Assembly (NCBI GenBank): GCA_002050365.1
Contig: MWYZ01000077.1
Coordinates: 1-56,857 of the forward strand
Source: Acidobacteria bacterium 28-1
GTDB lineage: Bacteria > Acidobacteriota > Blastocatellia > Pyrinomonadales > Pyrinomonadaceae
Length of the DNA stretch: 56,857 nucleotides
Reading direction: 5' to 3'
This document shows, piece after piece, positions 51,371 to 56,857 of this stretch; position 1 is the stretch's first letter, and each line of letters begins with the position of its first letter. The notes below the pieces were generated by a model. That model was not told where the DNA came from, did no database searches, and saw only the letters and a list, made by a program, of their open reading frames with translations. The translations under genes were made by a program, and so were the position numbers.

Positions 51371-51544
51371 ATGCCCACAGTTTTAGAAATAGAAAAAGAA
51401 GAAACTTTGACCACCGGCGAAAAAAGGGAAATCAAAGCTAAAATTCGCCGACTTCGGTCTTTGCTCGATGACGATGAAAAAGAGCAGCGCGAAACATTTG
51501 CCTATCTGAAAAAATCATTAGACGATCATTACGGCTCACGATAA
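51371..51544 (+). CDS. Small charged protein (57 aa), possible lone antitoxin
   Basis: An ATG follows a strong AAGGAGG (8 bases upstream) and opens a 57-residue frame: MPTVLEIEKEETLTTGEKRE, then KAKIRRLRSLLDDDEKEQRE and FAYLKKSLDDHYGSR. It is highly charged and helical, like small antitoxins. No toxin follows. The strong ribosome site and location support a real gene. Confidence 0.6.
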   Translation: MPTVLEIEKEETLTTGEKREIKAKIRRLRSLLDDDEKEQRETFAYLKKSLDDHYGSR

Positions 51545-51610
51545 TATAAACGCGAAATTTTTTCGGGTCGCGTTTTAAAGGCTTAGCAAGTCTGTAAAGT
51601 TCGTCGCGTT

Positions 51611-51856
51611 TCACAAATCAACCTGATACTTTAAATTTTCCAGAATCTCTTCGCGCTGTTCCGTGCCGATTCGATTGAGAATTTCGATTTCCTCTTCGCG
51701 CGTCAATTTTCGCTTTTGTGATTTCTGTTTCAGCTTCGGCAGATATTCGAGCAAGGCTTTTTCAAAAACTTCCGAATGATTGCGAAAATCTTTTGCCGCG
51801 ACTTTAACTTGTTTGAGCAAATCGGCTTCGATGGCGATTGTTGTTTCGACTTTCAT
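51611..51856 (-). CDS. Lone ribbon-helix-helix-type antitoxin
   Basis: An 81-residue protein: MKVETTIAIEADLLKQVKVA, then RNHSEVFEKALLEYLPKL look like a CopG/VapB-type ribbon-helix-helix domain, followed by a charged helix (KLTREEEIEILNRIGTEQRE). No toxin gene is adjacent. It may be a leftover antitoxin or act in trans. Confidence 0.75.
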   Translation of the reverse strand: MKVETTIAIEADLLKQVKVAAKDFRNHSEVFEKALLEYLPKLKQKSQKRKLTREEEIEILNRIGTEQREEILENLKYQVDL

Positions 51857-51968
51857 AGTTTTAAGATAACGCTTCGGCTTTTGGCAGTCAAAAAATAGTT
51901 GCTTTTCATATTAATTGGATTCTGAAAATCGTCTTGGAAAATCCGGTAAATTAAGAGAGAATATCTTT

Positions 51969-52178
51969 ATGACCGAAGAAAAAGTAATTTTGTCGCAGAT
52001 TCAACAGCTTCCCGAACAACTCAGACAGGAAGTTTTGCATTACGTCGAATTTTTACAGGCAAAATACAACGCGCAAAACCCAAAACCCAAAAATCGAAAA
52101 GCCGGAAGCGCGAAAGGCAAATTTAAACTCGCGCCCGATTTTGACGCGCCGCTCGAAGATTTCAATGAGTATATGTGA
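51969..52178 (+). CDS. DUF2281/VapB-like antitoxin
   Basis: A 69-residue protein beginning MTEEKVILSQIQQLPEQLRQ, then EVLHYVEFLQAKY, the DUF2281 hallmark. The Lys-rich middle and C-terminal FKLAPDFDAPLEDFNEYM are usual for VapB partners. The Met at 51969 fits the family start. The stop TGA overlaps the ATG of a decayed vapC (TGATG). Confidence 0.83.
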   Translation: MTEEKVILSQIQQLPEQLRQEVLHYVEFLQAKYNAQNPKPKNRKAGSAKGKFKLAPDFDAPLEDFNEYM

Positions 52179-52265
52179 TGCAATATCTCATTGATACTCG
52201 TTTTCCTGTGATTCATTTCCCACGCCAAAGAACTCAGCCAAATTGCCAAAACTTTAATTGAGAGG
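52178..52265 (+). pseudogene. vapC (PIN-domain toxin) remnant
   Basis: The frame starts MQYLIDTR, the classic PIN/VapC beginning, then shifts. In the +1 frame it continues VFL-stop-FISHAKELSQIAKTLIERQ, where the stop (TGA) replaces the expected Trp of FLWF. Only about 35 of roughly 130 residues remain. One frameshift, one nonsense change and a large deletion make it dead, while its antitoxin is intact. Confidence 0.7.
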
Positions 52266-52605
52266 CAAATAGACTGTATTATTCAACCATTCTTCTAACT
52301 CGGTAGCCTTTGCAATCAATTCCAAATCGTCTATGCAACGCCCGACTGTGATGTTCAGTTGATGTGCATAAATGACCCCTGCGAACGGTTCGCCTATTTG
52401 CTGTCGCTTGTTTGCCTCGCGCAAAAGGTCGTCGTCCTGCGAGAAAAGAACGCGCCCTGACTAGGCTGCTCGGTCTAAAAGCGCAGGGTCTTCGAGTTTC
52501 GCCGCGCCGTCTTCCTGCGCGGTCAAAACATCAACGCCGCGAAGTCGCAATCCGTCGGTAACGGCGCGTTTGACGTGAACATACCATATAAATTTTAACG
52601 CTCAT
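52254..52605 (-). pseudogene. DUF5615 (PIN-like) toxin, frameshifted and with a nonsense codon
   Basis: The minus strand starts MSVKIYM at 52605. One extra base near 52580 (GGTATGTTC for an expected GGATGTTC) shifts the frame. The correct frame resumes as VHVKRAVTDGLRLRGVDVLT, then AQEDGAAKLEDPALLDRAA, a TAG stop near 52460, and continues SGRVLFSQDDDLLREA, EPFAGVIYAHQLNITVG and YLPLN to a TAA at 52254-52256. This is a complete DUF5615 protein apart from the two lesions. Its partner DUF433 antitoxin is intact and overlaps the start by 11 bp. Confidence 0.85.
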
Positions 52606-52912
52606 TTTCGAGGCGCAGCCCGCGCAGCTTTTGTCGGAGCGGCGAATCGGCTTGACGCGCGGCGAGTTCGTTCACCTCGCGCAGACGGCGCAGAATCTCG
52701 TCGTCAAGTTCTTCCCTGTGGTCGTAGTAATAGGCAAGCGCGGCGTGAATTTGCGCCATTGAAAGATGCGGATATTGGAAATGCAATTCTTCGGGACTTG
52801 AACCGTGCGCGAGTTTGTCGAGCGCGATTTCGATGACCTTAACGCGCGTGTCGGCGACCCACGCGACGCTGTTCGCATCAATCTCAATGTAACTTTCAAT
52901 AACCGCCGTCAT
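52595..52912 (-). CDS. DUF433 antitoxin
   Basis: A 105-residue protein of the DUF433 (VapB-like HTH) family: YIEIDANSVAWVADTRVKVI, EELHFQYPHLSMAQIHAALA, YYYDHREELDDEI. DUF433 proteins pair with DUF5615 PIN-like toxins, and the broken DUF5615 gene follows directly. The antitoxin frame is intact, so the pair now lacks its toxin. Confidence 0.9.
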   Translation of the reverse strand: MTAVIESYIEIDANSVAWVADTRVKVIEIALDKLAHGSSPEELHFQYPHLSMAQIHAALAYYYDHREELDDEILRRLREVNELAARQADSPLRQKLRGLRLENER

Positions 52913-52976
52913 ATTTTCTTATTCCTCAGCAGCTAAATCTTAACTTTTCTTGAAATGATTCACAAATTGTTTTTCT

Positions 52977-53330
52977 TTAACTTGTTTTAATCCAGTGTGC
53001 CAGCTTATTTTTGAGTTTTTCCAGACGTTCGGCGGAAATTTCGCCCGTTGTGCCGAGAAAAATCGAATCGGAAACAACCGCGAGTCTGGTCAGGCGAATG
53101 ATGCTGTCGTTTTTCAAACCGGATTGAGAAAAATCCGTGTCGGAACTGGAAATTGCTTCGTCAATTCCCGAAACAGCTTGCCTCGTTTGCGAGGAAATCA
53201 TACAAACAAGCCAATCATTATAGCCGGACGGCAAAGGCGCGATAAGAAGCGCGGGGCGAGTTTTGCCGACGACTAAATCAGTTTGCGGAAAGCGAAAAAT
53301 AACAATCTGTCCGGCTCGTTTTATCGCCAT
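52977..53330 (-). CDS. PemK/MazF-family toxin, second copy
   Basis: A 117-residue protein: AGQIVIFRFPQTDLVVGKTR, PALLIAPLPSGYNDWLVCMI and SIIRLTRLAVVSDSIFLGTT follow the PemK/MazF pattern. It differs clearly from the copy at 49996, so it is not a recent duplicate. It overlaps its DUF2281 partner by 10 bp. Confidence 0.87.
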   Translation of the reverse strand: MAIKRAGQIVIFRFPQTDLVVGKTRPALLIAPLPSGYNDWLVCMISSQTRQAVSGIDEAISSSDTDFSQSGLKNDSIIRLTRLAVVSDSIFLGTTGEISAERLEKLKNKLAHWIKTS

Positions 53331-53548
53331 TTTTCCTTCAAATCCGCTTCCGTATATTCGGGTGTATCATCATCTTCCAAGCCGCGAATTGCTTGCGTTA
53401 AAGAAAAATCAGTCCACAGTTTTTCTTCCGTTTCCGCTTCGTCCCGCATCGCTTTTTGTGAAAGAAATTCGATAAAGTGTAAAACTTCCTGCTGGTATAA
53501 AGTCGGTAGTTTCTGTAATTTGGAATTTATTTGTTCGGTAACAACCAT
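53321..53548 (-). CDS. DUF2281-type antitoxin of the second MazF
   Basis: A 75-residue protein starting MVVTEQINSKLQKLPTLYQQ, then EVLHFIEFLSQKAMRDE and an acidic end (GLEDDDTPEYTEADLKEKWR). The frame is open upstream to 53659, but that part runs antisense into a hicB remnant and is not conserved-looking, so Met 53548 is preferred. DUF2281 proteins normally partner PIN or MazF-like toxins. Confidence 0.75.
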   Translation of the reverse strand: MVVTEQINSKLQKLPTLYQQEVLHFIEFLSQKAMRDEAETEEKLWTDFSLTQAIRGLEDDDTPEYTEADLKEKWR

Positions 53549-53624
53549 ACCGTAATAATAATCAAAAGCTATCTCAATTGCCAATAAAATCCCCGCCTCT
53601 TCAAATTTTTGCGCTGTCTTTACC

Positions 53625-53691
53625 GCGCTCGAACCAATGCGGCAAGATGTTTCGCTCAATCAATTATTGAATTTGAAATTGGAAGCGAAAA
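53625..53691 (+). pseudogene. hicB 3'-end remnant (copy B)
   Basis: Sixty-seven bases match 51232-51298 of the intact hicB with about six to eight changes; translated, ALEPMRQDVSLNQLLNLKLE against ALESMQQGVSLNQLLNLKLE. No upstream hicB sequence is present. It lies just upstream of the DUF2281-MazF pair. Confidence 0.85.
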
Positions 53692-53718
53692 TTAATATTG
53701 CAGATATAATCAAAAGGG

Positions 53719-54477
53719 TTACAAACTTTTCTTTTCAACGAAATACTGACTTCCAGTTTCTACGGAACAAAATCTAACTGATTTCACTTGAAATAAAGTA
53801 CAATTTATAACTCTTGCCATATCCAAATCGAAAAGGGCTACATTCAAACCACTACACAAAGAACTTTTATAAACCAAACCATCTAGTCCGTTATGTCTAA
53901 ACATTTCCGCAATTATTTGCGTCGGAACATAATCAGATACAAAGTCATTTTGGGTCACTGGTTTTGAAAACGCTTCGTTAATATTTTGCCAAACTTTGCG
54001 CTCTCGTTCCGGCACATCAGGTTCATTGGAATATATCTTTAATTGGCTTTTCTCTGCAACACAATTTATTAGCGTTAATGGTTTTGTAACCTTCAACTGT
54101 GCAACTGAAACATACGCGCCAACCCATGGTCTAACTTCGGCAATTGCAGTATCTTTTTCATAAGCTGTATAAAGATAGGAAATGCCTTTTGGATTCGCTC
54201 GACCCTCGGACGCTTTATATTTTAGTGGTTTCATTCTATCTACATCGAAAGGACATTCTTCAGCATCTTTTTCTCCGTCAATTTCATATTCGCGCAAATC
54301 ATGACCAATCTGCGCTCGCCACAAAGTAATGTTTTTTGGCAGTTCTTTTCTGCGGCTTTCACTTGTTTTAAGAACCACAGATAGAAATTCTTCTTGTTCG
54401 GTATTTCTGATGTATCGCCATTGAGAAATTGAGTTATAAAAATCGTAAAAGCTTAGGTATGATTTGAATTCCGCCAT
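53719..54477 (-). CDS. RES-domain protein (probable NAD+-degrading toxin), orphan
   Basis: A 252-residue protein with the RES triad positions: Arg54 (TLWRAQ), Glu114 (TAIAEVRP) and Ser205 (LVYKSS), plus GISYLYTAYEKDTAIAEV and DYVPTQIIAEMFRHNGLDGL. RES toxins consume NAD+ and are normally held by an Xre-type antitoxin. No such gene is next to it. A decayed hicB tail lies 17 bp upstream of its start. It may be kept by an antitoxin elsewhere or have another role. Confidence 0.82.
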   Translation of the reverse strand: MAEFKSYLSFYDFYNSISQWRYIRNTEQEEFLSVVLKTSESRRKELPKNITLWRAQIGHDLREYEIDGEKDAEECPFDVDRMKPLKYKASEGRANPKGISYLYTAYEKDTAIAEVRPWVGAYVSVAQLKVTKPLTLINCVAEKSQLKIYSNEPDVPERERKVWQNINEAFSKPVTQNDFVSDYVPTQIIAEMFRHNGLDGLVYKSSLCSGLNVALFDLDMARVINCTLFQVKSVRFCSVETGSQYFVEKKSL

Positions 54478-54494
54478 ATATTAATTATTTTTTT

Positions 54495-54532
54495 AATCAA
54501 TTGTTAAATTTGAAATTGAAGTAAAAAGTTAA
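54495..54532 (+). repeat. hicB 3'-end remnant (copy C)
   Basis: AATCAATTGTTAAATTTGAA and the following bases match the end of hicB (from 51265) with a 1-base deletion and several changes. It is more decayed than copy B. It sits just before the RES gene start. Confidence 0.65.
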
Positions 54533-54568
54533 ATCTTGGCATTTTGACTTTCTTGCTATTTTTTCTTT

Positions 54569-56080
54569 TTAGTCTAATAATCCGCCTATCTTCAATTTTC
54601 CTAAATTTACGACTGGATTATCACATTTGATAAAACGCTTGAAAACAACAGTTTTGGTAGCCAATCCTTCTACTGGTAGGACAGTAATTGTAATCTGTTC
54701 ATTACACGGAATATTATCCATACTAATCACACCACGATTATTGACTTGTCCTGAATTTTTGCCTGCACTACTGCTCACAACAGCAGTCATAGAAGGTTCA
54801 AAAAGTCCGCTACCAACTCCATTAATCCATACTGGTTCAAAGCGCACTTTTACTTTAGTTGGTTTTGTGGTAACCGTTGGAGTCGGAGTTGAGGTATCTA
54901 AAACCATATTTGCATTTATTCCTGTGTTAGCGTTTTCAATGGCTACAGAAACATTATTTGGTTGCGTTGATAAAACTTGCGCTACTTCATTTTTGTTTGA
55001 CTCAGTTTGATTTGAATCATTTTGTTTTGACTGATTTGTCAAAAAATAAACACTCAAACCAATCGCGCCAACCAAAATTAATGCCAGCGTCGCATACATC
55101 CAAACATTAGAATTTTTACGCTTTTCACTTTGTCCAAAACTCGGCGCGGAACGAACAACAGTTTCGTTTTCGTCTTGAGAACTCTGAGCAAAATTCGGCG
55201 CGACTTTCTGCGTTGGCGGAATTTCTGAAGCAGAATAATTTTGTCGTGAATCGGATTGAATAAAATCAGAAACCGCTTCGCCGCGCAAGACTCGCCGCAA
55301 ATCTTCGCGCATCACGCCAGCCGAAGCGTAACGATTTTCAGGAAGTTTCGCCAATGATTTGGCAATTACGTTTTGCAGATTTTGCGGAACATCGGCGGGC
55401 AAAGGCTCGAATTCGCGCATCATTATCGCGGCAATCAGCGCGGACGGTTCTTTCTGCGGAAACGGCAGCGTTCCGGTCAAAAATTGATACAAATTTACGC
55501 CGACCGACCAGACATCGGTTTGCACGCTCCGCTTGCCGTCGAAACCTTCGGGCGGCATATACGCGAAAGTTCCCGAAACATTGCTGCTCTGGCTCGAAGC
55601 GGTCGTTCGCAAGGCGCGTGAAATGCCGAAATCCGCCAGACGCGGCGTGTCGCCTTGCAGCAGAATGTTCGCGGGTTTCAAATCGCGGTGAATGATATTT
55701 CGGGAATGGAGAAATTCTAAACCGTCGAGAATTTTAACGGTCGTTTCAACGGCTTTTTCAATTGACATTTTGCCGTGCGTCTTTAACCATTCGTCCAGAG
55801 AACCGTCGGGCGCGTATTCGCTAACGATGACGATTTGCCCATCGTATTCGTCGGCGTCAATAATCGGCAAAATGTTCGGATGCCCGTTCGCCTGTTCCCA
55901 AAGCTGGGCTTCCTGTTTGATTGTTTCGTGGTCAATCTGCTCGTCGTGCGGAAGTTTGACGGCGACTTTTGTGGTAACGAATTTGGATTTCCGTTCGGCA
56001 AGCCAAACTTCGCCGAAACCGCCGCGTCCGAGTTTTCGGATAAGCATATATAGTCCGATTTGTTGACCTTCACGAAACAT
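54569..56080 (-). CDS. Transmembrane Ser/Thr protein kinase (PknB-type)
   Basis: A 503-residue kinase. The kinase domain (about 10-275) has the Gly loop LGRGGFGEVW (17-26), Lys42, HRDLKPANIL (from 131) and DFG (150-152). A Ser/Gln-rich juxtamembrane linker, one membrane helix (MYATLALILVGAIGLSVYFL) and an extracellular Thr/Pro-rich stalk with a small beta domain (VKVRFEPVWINGVGSGLFEP, ITVLPVEGLATKTVVFKRFI) follow. There are no PASTA repeats. It probably senses an envelope cue. The following region on the same strand is the toxin cluster. Confidence 0.93.
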   Translation of the reverse strand: MFREGQQIGLYMLIRKLGRGGFGEVWLAERKSKFVTTKVAVKLPHDEQIDHETIKQEAQLWEQANGHPNILPIIDADEYDGQIVIVSEYAPDGSLDEWLKTHGKMSIEKAVETTVKILDGLEFLHSRNIIHRDLKPANILLQGDTPRLADFGISRALRTTASSQSSNVSGTFAYMPPEGFDGKRSVQTDVWSVGVNLYQFLTGTLPFPQKEPSALIAAIMMREFEPLPADVPQNLQNVIAKSLAKLPENRYASAGVMREDLRRVLRGEAVSDFIQSDSRQNYSASEIPPTQKVAPNFAQSSQDENETVVRSAPSFGQSEKRKNSNVWMYATLALILVGAIGLSVYFLTNQSKQNDSNQTESNKNEVAQVLSTQPNNVSVAIENANTGINANMVLDTSTPTPTVTTKPTKVKVRFEPVWINGVGSGLFEPSMTAVVSSSAGKNSGQVNNRGVISMDNIPCNEQITITVLPVEGLATKTVVFKRFIKCDNPVVNLGKLKIGGLLD

Positions 56081-56089
56081 TTGAGTTTA

Positions 56090-56569
56090 CTAAATCGCTT
56101 CTTTTGGAAATTTCTGTTGAATTTTATGATAAATATCTTTCAAGACAAGTTCGCAATCAATCGAGTTTAACTTAACTGTATCGTCGGATTTGCGAAACTC
56201 GAAATACGTCCAAACATTTTTTTCCTTTCGCACAAATTGTTCGGCGCGAAAAGGTTCTTGCCTTATCAAAACATATTCCCGGAAACTTTCGATTGTTTGG
56301 TAATACTCAAATTTCGCTCCTCTATCATACGCTTCGGTTGATTTCGAGAGAACTTCGACAATCAACATCGGATTGAGAAGCGTGTCTTCGGTTTCATCTT
56401 CAAAAATTTCTTCACCGCAAACCGCAACGACATCAGGATAAGTATATTTACTCGTTGAAGTTATTTTGACGCGCATATCGCTTCCATAAATATTACAATC
56501 GCGTTCAAGAAGTTGATTGTCGAGCAGGCGAACGACATTTACCGAAATTCGGTTATGAGGCTTATGCAC
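56090..56569 (-). pseudogene. Uma2/DUF820-family endonuclease-like protein, 5' end cut by IS630
   Basis: The frame encodes HNRISVNVVRLLDNQLLERD, then YTYPDVVAVCGE, LLNPMLIVEVLSKSTEAYDR and GAKFEYYQTIESFREYVLI. These are the PD-(D/E)xK-like motifs of Uma2 proteins (D in YPDVV, E-V in VEV). The usual first 30-50 residues are missing. Homology begins at His (about 56554), immediately after IS630 terminal sequence. The GTG at 56569 lies in the IS end. The core is intact, but the protein is truncated. Confidence 0.8.
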
Positions 56570-56857
56570 CTAACTAAAAGTAATCTTGTATAATGAACCG
56601 ATTTTTGAAAGCACTTTATCTAGTTCTTCGGTTAGTTTTTGATTTGACTGATAGGCTTCCAAGGGCAACCATTCGTGTTTGATTTTCTTCCACAGCATCT
56701 CTATTTTGTTTAGTTCCGAACTATAGGTTGGTAAATAGTAGATTGCCAGTCTTTTTTGCTCCCATTCTTCAAGACTTTCCTCAAACTCTTCACTCCGGTG
56801 AATTGGCGCATTATCTATTACTATCACCGTCGGTTTATCCAGCATTTTCACGATTTC
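56570..56857 (-). mobile_element. IS630-family transposase, C-terminal part, runs off the window
   Basis: The frame is open to the window edge (EIVKMLDKPTVIVIDNAPIH). It carries the second catalytic Asp (VIDNAPIHRS) and the Glu (YSSELNKIEMLWKKIKHEWL) of the IS630/Tc1 DDE domain. The stop TAG is at 56570-56572, and about 15 bases of IS end (GTGCATAAGCCT region) lie between it and the Uma2 coding sequence. The N-terminal HTH and first Asp lie outside the window. Confidence 0.9.

Overview
The window reads as a chromosomal segment of an Acidobacteriota bacterium, most likely class Blastocatellia (Pyrinomonadaceae-like). This is inferred from the gene families: an Oar-type TonB-dependent receptor with an N-terminal carboxypeptidase-regulatory domain, a CadC-type winged-helix fusion protein, an FG-GAP/VCBS protein, small CxxC/CLNSL proteins, and LytS/LytR and PiT/DUF47 pairs. 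No rRNA gene or CRISPR array was found. GC content looks moderate, but I did not count it.

Layout. 1-1200: remnants of two IS3-family elements, one folded into a 91-bp perfect inverted repeat, next to a tRNA-Phe(GAA). 1300-10100: a lipoprotein with a structured leader, recA, an S1/P1-type nuclease, an ECF sigma/anti-sigma pair, a DsbA-like/VKOR disulfide pair and dxs. 10100-14600: a PIG-V-like glycosyltransferase, a MITE-like inverted repeat, a 5'-truncated spermidine-synthase-like membrane protein and a Spy/CpxP-like protein. 14600-19600: DUF948-like and YtxH-like envelope proteins, prmC, a polyprenyl-phosphate sugar transferase and a GT4 glycosyltransferase. 19600-26500: a Mpo1-like protein, an ADH/SRPBCC/SDR operon, free-Met-R-sulfoxide reductase, murA and an internally deleted winged-helix/hydrolase/cyclase protein. 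26500-30700: a candidate structured RNA, two paralogous CxxC proteins around a tautomerase, an FG-GAP protein and a methyltransferase. 30700-36600: a TonB-dependent receptor, a LytTR response regulator with its histidine kinase, and a thioesterase. 37100-49200: M4 and M48 proteases, an STT3-like membrane enzyme with a lipoprotein, an AI-2E transporter, phosphate transport (DUF47-PiT, with a Pho-box-like site), trmB and a rhomboid protease. 49200-54530: fabG fused into a dense toxin-antitoxin archipelago (PemK/MazF twice, HicAB, VapB with a dead VapC, DUF433 with a dead DUF5615, an orphan RES toxin, lone antitoxins). 54500-56857: a Ser/Thr kinase and a Uma2 gene cut by an IS630-family element that runs off the window.

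The most striking non-gene signal is a family of intergenic repeats with an exact 7-bp period (units such as AAGTAAA, AAAAGGT, GGATTTT, TAGTAAA, AGTGAAT). They often form long perfect or near-perfect inverted arms. About a dozen copies occur. Several begin at or inside the stop codon of the flanking gene. One pair lies in frame inside the sugar transferase CDS, adding an RITNYEL/QNPKSKI-type peptide. They resemble the STRR heptamer repeats of cyanobacteria. The second main theme is decay of toxins beside intact antitoxins, together with repeated copies of a hicB 3' tail marking module boundaries.
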